Shown piece by piece: positions 1 to 10,851 of a stretch of DNA of 64,000 nt. The notes beneath the pieces were generated by a model, which saw only the letters and a list, made by a program, of their open reading frames with translations, made no database searches and had not been told where the DNA came from. The stretch is taken from assembly GCA_963920665.1 (NCBI GenBank), contig OY987265.1:2671001-2735000 (forward strand), in the 5' to 3' direction. Position numbers and translations under genes: made by a program. Numbering within the stretch: the stretch's first letter is position 1; the number at the start of each line of letters is the position of its first letter. The stretch comes from Straminergon stramineum (Eukaryota; Streptophyta; Bryopsida; Hypnales; Calliergonaceae).

Positions 1-911
1 ATTCAGAGCTTGCTGGATTACGCATTTGTACTATTCTATACAGGATAGTTGCGTGCGACAATGTACACTTCTTAAATTCATCAAAGCACACCAAAATTGT
101 TGGGCGGCATTGGCTTCGACTTTGTTTTTGAGCCTCGATGTCGATGTCACTGAGTTGCCCATCCAGTGGTCGGTTCATACTATCCCTTGCAAGATTTTAT
201 TTCCCTTTTCTCTCGTATTCTTCGTTCTTTCATAAATTGGGCACAATCCTCATATGGGACCTCCGCGATTCAAATAATAGACTCTTCTCTTCACAAATAT
301 TGGCTAGTAACTAAAAATATATTATTGAGACTTCTACTTGAGCAAATAGGGAGACTTGACAAGAGAGGATTAGAATTCAAAAAAAGAACTCCGGAAACCT
401 ACAAACAAAAGGGGGCTCAAATTTTCTTGGAAGTCCTGTATATTTCCAATCTTGTAGAAAAGTCACACTTCTACACCCCCTAAAAAGTACGTCAAAAAAC
501 TCCTTGGGGAATGTATTGAGGTTTGGCTACTTTGGGAGATTGAAGAACTATATCTTTTTGGATTGTATTCAAATCTGATTCAAATGCAATAGTTGAGTAA
601 CCTTGTAAAGATTTGTTTTTGTTGGCCATCAAACTATACAAATGTTTTTCCCAAGTTGCAAAAAGTACTTTTTTGAGAAATGAAAGTATGTCAAATTTAT
701 CAAAAGAATGGAAATTACTTTGTGGAGGAAAAACAAACAATGAACTTAGAGTGATTTACTAATATTTTAGTAGATTATTTTCTATGTGAGGGATTCTTGC
801 TAATAAATAGGGCATTGTTATCATTATTAATGAAATCTATGAGCTTATGTGGCATTCTCTTCTATAGCAAAAAGTGGATAAGAAATGAAATCTTTTGGCT
901 AATCCTTTGGT
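1..911. other. Intergenic, no supported gene
   Basis: AT-rich sequence with only short open frames (about 105 codons at most) that show no recognisable motif or splice context. I see no RNA gene or complete repeat here. It ends at the left terminus of the element that starts at 912. Confidence 0.5.
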
Positions 912-1615
912 GGGTGATTGCAAGAAACACTTCACATTTTTGGTTCCAAAACCCGATTTTTGGTTGTAGGACTAGCTATCAATTTCACATGTCAGACTAT
1001 GCATGTGAATCTCAATCGTCGATTTGGAACACCTACAAATCTAAAACATTGATTTAGTACTATACAATACTATGTAGTACTGTAGACTACTATGGAGTAC
1101 TATAGAAGCCACTAGGAGCAGAAAATAGCAGAAAATAGCAGAAAAGGGGTCTATGGACCTTTTCATTTTTATAGACAAGCCTACTCTCACATTGCACCAA
1201 AAATTTCTTCAAGGAAAATTTTCTTCTACCCCAAAATGTGCATGAACAACGGGCACTTTGGCCCCAAGTAGACACCTCATGCAAGGTTTTTTTGCAAAAA
1301 ACTCTTTGTCTCTCATTGGAATGCTAGTACACCTCTAGCTTCTCCAATTTGTGGCTTCCAATTTACATTTTTGGGTACAACTTCAACCCCCCACCCCCGC
1401 AAATGGCCAAGGTAGACATCCAATTGGGGGCACCTTAAAAATAGTAAAATAATTTAAAAATAAAAATAAAAACTACAAAATGTGTGAAACTTTTATGTGT
1501 ACCTTCATTCTAAATTTCACGACAAACGGACTTACAATGCAAAAGTTATGACCAAAAACCATGTGTTCAAGGGCAAGGGGATAAAAAATAGGACAAGTGT
1601 TTCTTGCAATCACCC
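912..1615. mobile_element. Non-autonomous element, GGGTGATTGCAAG family A, copy 1
   Basis: The left end reads GGGTGATTGCAAGAAACAC and the right end is its inverted match. It is flanked by TGGT on both sides (908-911 and 1616-1619), a plausible 4 bp target duplication. A second copy of the same internal sequence lies at 55590-56330 and a degraded piece at about 32848-33190. The interior is AT-rich with a run of TAGTACTATA-like palindromic units (about 1055-1106) and a triplicated AGCAGAAAAT motif. No coding capacity is visible. The length of 704 bp and short inverted ends fit a MITE-like DNA transposon; I cannot assign a superfamily. Confidence 0.75.
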
Positions 1616-1950
1616 TGGTTGTGGAAGCAATATGCATGTCGATAATAGAATGGCTAATGGTCTAATCTCCTAAAATTTTTGTATTTTTGAAGAAAAAAAT
1701 TCTTGAATTAGTAACAAAAAATACTATAAGAACATGGAGTACATTTCTAAAATAATCTTTGTTGTTCAATCCAAAGTTCATTTAAATTTCAATTGTAGAT
1801 TTTCCAACATTTTCGAACTAGATCCTATTATTGTGGATCAAATCTCTTCATCTTCTTTGTCTCTTCTTTCCATAGCATGCACACATTGTGTCTTCCTATG
1901 TAGAAAATGTACACTCTGTATAGAATATATAAAATATACACTTTAAATAT
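1616..1950. other. Intergenic spacer between repeats
   Basis: AT-rich spacer with no supported feature. Confidence 0.4.
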
Positions 1951-2420
1951 TGGATCATTGCAAGAAAGACCCACCCGATTTTGTAGCATTTGGCTTTTTG
2001 CTTGCTAAACTATGATGTGTATGTTGGAAAAAAATATTTAAAAATAAAATAAAATATAGATAATTAGTATAACAATAGAATTATCATATCACCAAAATTT
2101 GAGGCATAAGAAAAATAAAAAATGTGGGTCAAAAGTTATTCACAAAATATAGTGATACAATTTTTTGTAGAAAATAGACACTTTGATGTTTTAATTTATA
2201 AAGAATAGGGGAAAGAATTTTAAAAGAAACTAAAAATTGGAAATTGGGGAGGATTTCATGATGAAGATATTTCACCAAAAAAATGAAAGAGAAACCATCT
2301 TCAATGTTCATAATGATGTGCACTAGGCCCCCCTATTTGCATGCATGTGGAAGACAAAAAATCATGTTTTTTGAGTGCCCTTTAGTAGGCACATGCCCTC
2401 CTAGTATGGAAATAGTTCAA
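1951..2420. mobile_element. Partial copy of the large inverted-repeat element (family C)
   Basis: It begins with a variant of the family end (GGATCATTGCAAGAAAG). Its right half (about 2170-2400) matches one arm and the centre of the long palindrome at 30541-31625, for example the shared stretch around 'GAAGATATTTCACC' and the segment with GCCCCCCTATTTGCATG. Only one arm is well preserved. The copy stops where the family B element at 2421 begins, so family B probably inserted here or at its edge. Confidence 0.5.
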
Positions 2421-3142
2421 GGTGATTGCAAGAAATACTTGTTGATTTTGTTGCGTTTTGTTGATTTTTGGGGGAGTACTTTAAAATTAGAAAATTATTT
2501 TTTTTAAATTAAAAAAATATGATTAATGTGAATACCTTTAAGATAAAGGTACCCATGGAAGGAATTGTATAGAAAAATTCTCTAAGTAGCAGAACTAGAA
2601 AAGTGCTAAGTCTCAAGAAAATACCTACTTGAATGTTTTAATCAAGGAAAAATAGTAAAAATGAGTAAATACAAAAAAAATCAAAACTGGCCATTTGCAA
2701 CAACTCCATGGATATAGTCATTTACCAAAAAACCCACCAAAATAATATTTTATATGTTACAAAATGCAAGCAGAAAGAAGCTCACTTTGTAGACTTCCAC
2801 ACCACAAAAAATTAACTATTTTAAAAATTTCTTCTCCAAGTAGCAACAAGTCTATGAGAAGACCATTTCATCCAAATTTCAGCTCAAATTCTATTTTTGG
2901 GGGTTCTAAATAGTACTAAAATCCTCCAAATTGGCAATTGTGACATTGAATCAGGGGCTATTTCTGGATAGTAAATTATTTTTGAAAATTATGAAAAAAT
3001 TAGGGAAGGTGTATGATAGTCATGAGTACCTTTCCTATAAATCTTAAGTCATTTGGAGACAAAAGACAAAAGTTATGGGCAAAAAACTAATCAGCACACA
3101 CCTTGTGACACAAAATAGGACAGGTGTTTCTTGCAATCACCC
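2421..3142. mobile_element. Non-autonomous element, GGGTGATTGCAAG family B, copy 1
   Basis: Left end GGTGATTGCAAGAAATAC and right end its inverted match (TTCTTGCAATCACC). The internal sequence matches the element at 48878-49599 in inverted orientation over essentially the whole length, for example GAGTACTTTAAAATTAG near 2474 and CTCTAAGTAG near 2580. The terminal motif is shared with families A and C although the interiors differ. No clear target duplication is left. No coding potential. Confidence 0.7.
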
Positions 3143-3779
3143 CCCATAGAATTTTCAAATCTATATCATTAACTTTGGGAGAGTTTCTAACAACTATCAA
3201 ATTTATTTAGGTCTATTATAAATCAGATGATGCAAAAATGTAAATGAAAACAAACAATGTAGGAGATGTAGTCATAAAAACACACAAATCCTTTATAATC
3301 AAAATCAATACATAATAGTTTGACTCATGAAATTTGTCAATCTCATGAGTCTAAGTGGCAATGGACTTGGTTGCGGAATCGTCATTGGTTGAGAAATATG
3401 AAGTCTTTGTATCCTCAAATGGTGACCTATCTAAAAATTCTAAAACATTCAAAGCATAAGTATCATTTTTGTGTTTTGGTTTAGAGGACCAAAATCCGCA
3501 AACATTGATGCTATCTATTAGGCATACATTGGAAGTTGAAAAGGCTTCTCCGAACTAAAGAGAAGACTTTGATTCTTCATCATCATGTCTGTTGACCTCA
3601 ATCATTGATGACTGCAAATAGAAATGACATAATGTTATAGAATATGAAAATGACCATGCAAAGAAAGAACTAAGAAACTTTGCAAACTTACTTACTGAAT
3701 TGGGTCTTATGAGCAAATTTCTTTGCCACTATGAGTGTAATGTCAAGATGTTTAGATGCCACAGTTGGTGGTGGTACTT
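3143..3779. other. Spacer, possible 3' remains of the neighbouring gene fragment
   Basis: No repeat recognised. On the minus strand, about 3480-3600 reads as a short open stretch downstream of the methyltransferase-like fragment, but with stops. I cannot support an exon. Confidence 0.3.
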
Positions 3780-4193
3780 ATTTCGTTGCCGAAGCTGGAG
3801 TAGCCCTTATCATTGGTAGGAGGAGGGCATTGAAAATGTCTTTATTCTCCTCCAATGCTACAATGTGGCAGCCAATGGCATAACTAGCTGTAATCAATGC
3901 ACCTAAAATGAACCAAAGGATTGTATTAGTTAAATGACTCTTGTAAATTTCAATAAAAAAAAATCATGAATTAAATTAAGTCCTCACCTAAAGATTAAAT
4001 TGTACAACAATCAAGCACCAAATTTTCTTCAACAATTGTAGCTTCAAGAAGCATTTGAAAAAACCATGGGTCCTTTCTACAACCTGCCCGCCATAGTTTT
4101 GAGCCACTCATAGCCATGTTATCCTCAAAAGTGTAGTTTGTCAGCATGTCATTTGGTACAAGGTCGATATTTGCCTTCATCTTCGTTGTGCAT
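3780..4193 (-). pseudogene. Methyltransferase-like gene fragment (two exons, decayed)
   Basis: On the minus strand, 4180-3995 encodes a stretch with DPWFFQMLLEATIVEENLVL followed by DCC. After a donor-like GTGAG near 3988, an acceptor (TTTTAG, about 3903) opens a second stretch reading GALITAS and then CHIVALEENKDIF, ending at a stop near 3778. An LVLD strand, a GA.I turn and a following VALEE acidic strand is the layout of motifs I and II of S-adenosylmethionine-dependent DNA or RNA methyltransferases; this is inference from motif shape, not a family hit. The first exon runs into a stop (CCTI*) just before the donor, so it is probably dead. The 5' side is cut by the TTAA element at 4198, so upstream exons are displaced or lost. 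It could be a host gene fragment captured by a transposon. Confidence 0.45.
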
Positions 4194-4197
4194 TTAA

Positions 4198-5167
4198 CCC
4201 CTAAACGCCCTAAGGGACCAAAAGTGTCCTCACATAGTTCAAGTCCAATTCAAAGTATTGTAACTTTTGCATCCAATGTCCTAATTCAAAAAAATTGTTG
4301 GAAAAGTTGCGCTCTCCTTTCTAGTTTGTGTGGTAAAAGTTTCAGATCAATACAAGATGAAATTATTTTTTGGAAGCCAATTGAAGTTCATAGGTTCTAT
4401 TTGAGTTCACCAAACTGCATTTAATGGCTACAACTTTGGGGGCTTGTATCTCCTTCATCAAATGTTTGTTTTCAACAAAACTTATTGGGTTTTGTTCCCC
4501 TTGAAGTATAGTTATTGTAGTAGAATTTTCATGTCAATCCAAGATGTTTGGAATGTTTGGAAGCAATTCAAAATTCAAAATCATGACATCTTAATATTAC
4601 GGTGAGCTTCGACAGCTTGTTTCTTCTTCATACAACTTCCGTTTACAATAAAAACAATTTCGGGAAAGTTCTGCATACTAGTCTAGTTTGTGTGTCTAAA
4701 ATTTCATTTCAATTGAAGAAGTTATGAGGAACTGAGAAGCATTTTAGTAGAAGGAGGTTCAGGTTTTGATGTAATTTTTGCAACTTTTTTTGCTATTTTT
4801 TGACATTTCAAAGCCATTTTGCAAACACAATGAGTCAATTGAATGATATTTTTTTTCACCAATGTGTTTGTATGGTGGTTTTAAATCACTTTCTAGTTTC
4901 AAGTTTTTTCATTTGAGTAGGTTTAGAAATCGAGTTTTACCTCCAAATGTGTTACTAGGAAAATTTCAGCATCCTTTTTCAACACTAAAACATTATAATC
5001 TTGCAATCTATGTGGCCAAATGACTCCAAATTTGATTCATATCATCTACAACATGTACAATATAAGATTGTATGGTTGAGATTTCTGAACTTAAGTGGCA
5101 TTTTGATCTATAATACTTCAAAAGCAATGATATCTTTAGACCCCAAAAAACCTTGGGCTTTTAGGGG
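4198..5167. mobile_element. TTAA-flanked non-autonomous element P1 (piggyBac-like ends)
   Basis: Flanked by TTAA at 4194-4197 and 5168-5171. The left end is CCCCTAAACGCCCTAAGG; the right end, read inverted, is CCCCTAAAAGCCCAAGG. TTAA duplication with ends starting CCC is the hallmark of piggyBac-type transposition. The 970 bp interior is AT-rich and non-coding. It interrupts the methyltransferase-like fragment just 5' (minus strand) of its preserved part. Confidence 0.75.
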
Positions 5168-5171
5168 TTAA

Positions 5172-7435
5172 AAGAGAACTTCGATTCTCCTTGGTTATGG
5201 AGTTTTTACACCATGATGTTGATTCCAAATTTTTATGTCTTCAAGTCATCAAGACAGATATGTGTACAAGAAATGAATATAAAAATATGCATTACCAAGT
5301 GGCACAATATTCTTAAAGAAATGTTGAAAATGCATTGTGGTAGTTTTGTCTATAGCCAAGGTCAAAAGGAGACGATTAACACCTATTGTGAGCCCCTATT
5401 TTGTCACCGAGGACTCACTTATCTTTTTATTTATTTATTTTTGCAAAAATAAGTGTGGAAAATAGTACAAAAAAACCAAAAAAGAGTATAAAACCGAAAT
5501 AGGTGTGTTACATGCCAATATAGTATTTGGTAATATTTTGAGAGTTTTTATTAATTAAATTCAAATCTCACTTGTAAATAGGTTAGAGCCGGACCAATCA
5601 TAGTAATTACGAGTTATGTGCATGTTAGGCTCAAAACTCCACATAGAAAGGACATCGCTTAGCTAATATTGGTTGAAGGAATCCTAGTGAGGCACATAGG
5701 TCAGTCATGGAGATAGGTTCCAGTTTCCCCATTTCATCGACGAAATAGCGGAACCCCAATTCTTAGCTTGCAAATATCAAAAATACCAAGACGAAACCGC
5801 GGAGGAATCTCTAGTCCAAAGAAGGTGACTTAGGGTAAAAACCATGCCCAGGAAACAACGACGAAGTCGGTTTGCCAAAATTCCCTCTGATGTAGAAGAT
5901 TCTTTGGCCACCAATAATTAAATAAGGGGATGGATTTTGTTCCCCCTAGGCCGATGTGTAGAGTAAAAATATGTGGTTACACCTGTGTTATGGAATTCCA
6001 TGGGAGGTTCTACAAAAAATTTCAGAATTTTGTGATAGTCAGAAGATGCCTTTCTGAATGGTCAATTGCCCTAACATTCGATGGGAAATTCCTAGAAATT
6101 CCCTAGGTGGTGGTAAAACCTCACTAAAAATTAGAATAGCTTATTTTATATTAATTAGATGCTCCAACAAGTTTCAAGACATTCCGATAGTCAAAAGAAT
6201 CCGAACTTGCAAGATTCCTCAACAATTGACAAAATCTAAAGACTACGGTGGAGTTGACCAATGGATCGGGAACATACGAAAGTAGAATGAGATCAAAGAT
6301 AGGTCTTTTCTTATTCCCCCACACCTACTTAAGAGATTAGGCTAGTTACTTTTTAAAAAAAAATCAAACTCCAAAAGTTGGATTTTTAACCCTTTTTGGT
6401 ATTAAGTTGACATTATGTTTCCTCGAAATTTTGAAGTTAAGAAAAGGGGTGGGGGTCTTATGTACAAAAAATGGCCTTCAGAAATCAACGGCACAATCTG
6501 TTTGTGATTTGGAGTTAATCTTCAAAAGTTAGAAAATGGACCATTGAGAAAGTCAAAATTGGTAAATTAGGATGAAAATTCTAATTGATAAGTTTATCAT
6601 GTTGAAATGAGAAGAGGTGGGTGCCCTTGAAAGAGTATTTAAGGGCAATCATTTTTCTCTCAAATCTCCGTTTCTAGCCATTATTTTGGCTTTGTAAACA
6701 CATTGGTCCATTAAACGTGGACTTTGGGGCATTTTTGAGCCAAAGTTGTAAATGTGGTGTTTCTGAAGCATTTCAAGCTCCTTTTGTTTTTATTTTGTAA
6801 GTCTTGAAGGACATTGGGGTCCCTTCAAGTCTTATTTGTTGTCCTTGTACTGTTTTTTCAAGTTTTTGGCAAAAATTTGGTAGTATTTTGTTGTATTAAC
6901 TCTTACTTTAGTATATTTGTTGTTCCTTCAAGTCCTTATTTAGGACTTGAGTATTGTGCACTAACTCTAGAGGATTCTTCCCTTGTGATTGACGATGCCA
7001 CTTAGAAAAAATCTTTAGCTTATTATGTTTATGATTTTTGTACTAACACTCTTAATTCATCCTCCTTTGATTTTCTTTTGTCAAAATCTTTGTGATATTT
7101 TCTATGCTTACCATTTCACAGAGAAGCTTTGACTTTGATTTTTAGAATTGGATAGAAATTTAGTGGGTTTCGGAGAATACGGCGGAGCTTTGACCTCAAA
7201 GTTTAGAAGTTCTATAGTAGTTTGTTAAAAGTTTTCAACTACGGCGAAGCTTTCAACCTTAGAGTCTTAGAAAAATTCCTCAAAAACAAGATTCTTAGAA
7301 AATTCACCAAATTAATATCAAAAACAAAAAAATCTCATCACATTTTCTTTTTCACCCATTCTCTAGTTCCATAGGAAGGTAGGGGGACTAGTTATTATAG
7401 AAGTTTTAATGAAAAAGTTGAAATTTTTTTTAAAA
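5172..7435. other. Unclassified stretch, possible LTR retroelement remnant
   Basis: No coding region is supported. The composition differs from the surrounding low-complexity repeats: a block beginning TGTGAGCCCC (5388) and a TATA-like GAGTATTTAAGGGC (about 6638) followed by T-rich sequence look like LTR or promoter sequence. The pattern of TGAC/GAGC-rich phrases at 5590-5890 and 7100-7270 is also LTR-like. I could not find a paired LTR, a primer-binding site or gag/pol reading frames, so this stays a suggestion. Confidence 0.2.
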
Positions 7436-7745
7436 AAAACAAAAAAAAACAAGGACTAGCCGAAGGCCAATCCTTGTGACAAACCGTAGGTAAGAGCTGC
7501 GCACAAAAGAGCTCCTAGCCAAGCCCCAATTGTGGCAAGAGCTCTTAGCCAGCAAAGGAGCCCGGCCGCTAGTAGGAAACCCCAACAGCAGGGAGCCCCT
7601 TGACCAATTGGGAGCTCCCGACTGTGGATAAGCCCTAGTAGTTGCAAGAGAGCCCCCGGCTTGTGGGGGTCTAATAGGAGCCCCCAAACTGCTAGAGCTC
7701 TGCCTACCTACAGCTTGCCTAGCAGCAAGGAGCCAAAGGAAGATT
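7436..7745. other. GC-rich repetitive patch
   Basis: About 300 bp of distinctly GC-rich sequence inside AT-rich DNA, built from recurring GAGCTC, GGAGCCC and TAGCCA-type phrases. Open frames exist on the minus strand (7430-7687 and 7456-7647) but the amino-acid pattern is a by-product of the repeats and matches nothing I know. Flanked by A/T homopolymer runs. Confidence 0.4.
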
Positions 7746-8814
7746 TAATCACCTCCCTTCTCAACAGAAAATTTATTTATTTATTTATTTTTTTGTTAGT
7801 TTAAATCAAAAGTAGAAGAATACTTGTAGAAGGAGAATAGAAGAGAGGAAGAATAGGGAGGTACAAAAACAAAAACAAAACAAAACAAGTTTAAAGTAGA
7901 ATTAGAATAGTTTAGCCATAGGAATAGGTTGAGAGGAAAAAACATCATAGTTTGGAAAAAAATAGCAACAAATACTAATCATTAGAGAAAATTCAGAATG
8001 GCTATTGGGCCCTCTCTTGTAAATTACTATTAGCATTAAGTTTAATCAAGAACGAAATTTGACATGGCATGGGTCATTGTGACATAAGCTTTCCCTCCAG
8101 CAAAGGGACAATAAAAATTTTGTACTCAATGTTCCAACTAAAAAAAATTTACTGTGACTACGACAAGCTAGGTAAATAGTGGGCTCAAGTACAGTGATCA
8201 TTGGTTCAATCCAAGCAGCTAGCCCACCCACATATGGATCAATGATGGGCTTTGGTGCCATTGAGTACATGGCTCAACAACCTCTTCTAATTCGAGGCAT
8301 AAAATTAAAGTGTGGGTTGTTATTTGAGTTTGGTGAAGAGAGTGATAATTTGGATTATTTTGTTAGTGTGTATTTAGATCTGGATTTCACCATGTACATT
8401 ATTTTACTTTATGAAATGAAGGTTGTATACACTAATTGAGTGTGCCAATTACTCCATGTTCACAAACATAATTTATTGGATTTAGGTTAACACTCTTGCC
8501 ATATTACTACAGAATGGTATGAAACTAACCATCTATGGAAGTGTTTGCCTAATCTTGTATAATATAGTAAATTTCATAATCTAAATAGAAGATTCTAGTT
8601 TTAAATTAAGTAAATATGAGTTTTACTATCATTAAAGATTACCACATGATGAGCAAGTTAGTTAAATCCTCCCATTTATAGAAAATTTAGGGTGTTGCCT
8701 TGTTTTCCCCACCAGGACTTCCCACACTAATATGACTTTTTGGATTCAAGTTAACACCCTCTTTGATAGCCTATTGGATCCAAGTTGGCTCCAGAACTTG
8801 AGTAATTCTATGAA
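7746..8814. other. Intergenic, nothing recognised
   Basis: AT-rich. A plus-strand frame of 86 codons (8179-8439) has no motif or splice support. Confidence 0.4.
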
Positions 8815-10570
8815 CTCCTAAGGACCAAATGGTGTTTTTTGCAACATAGCGATTTAGGGCAGCTCACTACGAATGGAATTTTTTTTCTTTGAACTTTTTA
8901 CACAACATGTGCCCAAGTAGTAGCTTTAACCCCTAAGTGCATTAACGACCATATATGGTCGATCTAAAATTTCAGGCCCATTCTTGTTTGGGCAATTAAA
9001 TTCCTATGACTGGTTTAAAAAAAATTTCAAGCAGTTTTGAGGGTTAACTATGGAAAATTTTCATTTTTCATGGAGAAAAGTACATATTCCACTATTGAGA
9101 GGTCTTCAAAGGCATATGTGTACTAAAAGTGGAGTGTAATGCTTGCTAATTTTTCTTCATTTCCCGGCTTTATGCAAAGCTTGGCAATTTCATTTGATTT
9201 GAAATCTAAGAAATTGTACTTATCCATTTGCTTTGAGAATGGTCCCAATGAAAATTTTAAAGTCTTCTCATGATTTTTCACCATTGAAAATTTCAACATG
9301 CAAGTGTTTATTTGAAGCTATTTGCAATTTCTACTTACAAACAAAAATTGCATTTCAACAATTGCAAGGTGGATTGTGTAATGAGTTTGATGTTTTTTCA
9401 TGTGAAATTAAGTTTTTTGGAAGTGCATTTTAGTGTGCTAACACTCTTTAAAGTTTTTCATGTTACCTCAAATCCCAAAAAATATTTATATGCAAATTTT
9501 TGAAACATTGTGGACAAAGACAACATACAAAAAATAGAAAATTTACATTTCCTTTGGTATAATATCACAACTCCTAGGAAATTTCACACTCAAAATTGGT
9601 GTGCATACTAATAAACAAGCTCTATTAACATCTATACGGTTAGATTTGAAAAAAATAACAATTTGCTTCATTGAGGACAACTACAAGCCAATGATCTTTT
9701 TTCATAGTCAAAACACACTTGAAAAGGCTGAGGCACTTAGGGGTTAAGGCCCAACAATTTTCATAATTTTTGAATAAATAGTTAAAAAGTTATTGTATGA
9801 TATGTAGTTTTCATTGCTCAGCAAGCAACTTGGGCAACAAAAAAACCTTCTTTAAAAATAATTTTTTTTTAAAATAAAAATTTGAAATTGGTTTTCTATT
9901 TTTATATGTACATGGAAAGCTTTGAATCATTCTATTTTGATTTATGAGATGAAAGTTATGAAATAGAAGAGTTTTAGTTGTAGGTAGTTTGTAGGTAATA
10001 ATGGAATCTCCACTCTAAAATAAACTTTGAAGACCTTTATTTCACTCAATTTTTAATATTTTTGAAAAAAAATTAAAACATTAGGTGTAGATTGTTTATT
10101 ACAACATTACAACCATTGGGATTGGCATTTTTCAATTCCATAAATAAATTGTTAACAATTTAGTATCTTGAATCATTCTCTACTTCTACTTACTAATTTT
10201 TTCCTATATGTTGTACAATTCCAAATGATCTAAAATTTTTCAAGAATGTAGCCAACTTGCCTTGAAGAATGAATACAAAGAGTTACAACCATTTTGGACA
10301 TTTTTTCATAATGATCTAACCTTGTGAAGTGCAGCTGCGTGGGTTTTTGCAGGGCCATAAAAGTCTTTTTGTCAATTCAAACACTAATATCTTGCAATGT
10401 ACATGGTGGAAATTTTTGAAATTTTTTCCACATCTTCTCAAACCAGCATACTACAAGATCCTACAGTTTTATGTGTCCAAAATTGTTCTTTTTCTAAAAT
10501 TTGGTACTTGTACTTGAAATGGCAGTTTTGGAGTGTTTTTGGTGAAAACATAGTCAAATACATTTAGCAG
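8815..10570. mobile_element. TTAA-type element P2, degraded and interrupted by P3
   Basis: This is a second copy of the element at 59142-60077: shared blocks run from AAATGGTGTTTTTTGCAAC (8827) to the right end near 10560. Ends are mutated: the left flank reads TGAA instead of TTAA and the right end ATTTAGCAG, followed by TTAA (10571-10574). At 8926-9747 the sequence is split by another element (P3). The element itself is non-coding. Confidence 0.7.
8930..9743. mobile_element. TTAA-flanked element P3, nested inside P2
   Basis: Perfect 11 bp inverted ends CCCCTAAGTGC, each bordered by TTAA (8926-8929 and 9744-9747). The intact relative at 59142-60077 carries CTTTAAGACCC at the corresponding place, so the host sequence shows one TTAA-like site where P2 now has two: an empty-site comparison within the window. 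The 814 bp interior is non-coding and unlike P2. Confidence 0.85.
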
Positions 10571-10851
10571 TTAAATTGAGTAGTGATTTTTTCCAGCTTC
10601 ATTGATAGTCACATTGTCACACTTCATTGAATACATGAGCTTCCAAAAAGATGAGATTGAAAATAGCCAAATATTTACAAAGTAATTAGGTGTGTGAAAA
10701 CTTGAAAGAAACAATAGAAGCTACCAGTTCAAAAGAGCTCTTAGCAAGTTAGCATGAATTCAAGACTATGTATCTAAGGCCTAGGTATAATATATAGTCA
10801 CTTGGCATGTACATGGGATTTACATAGATGACCTTTAACTCCAATTCTAGT

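Noticed and set aside
5388..7435. Complete LTR retrotransposon
   Set aside because: No second LTR, primer-binding site, polypurine tract or gag/pol frame could be found.
8179..8439. 86-codon plus-strand frame
   Set aside because: No motif, no splice context, and an overlapping minus frame of equal quality.
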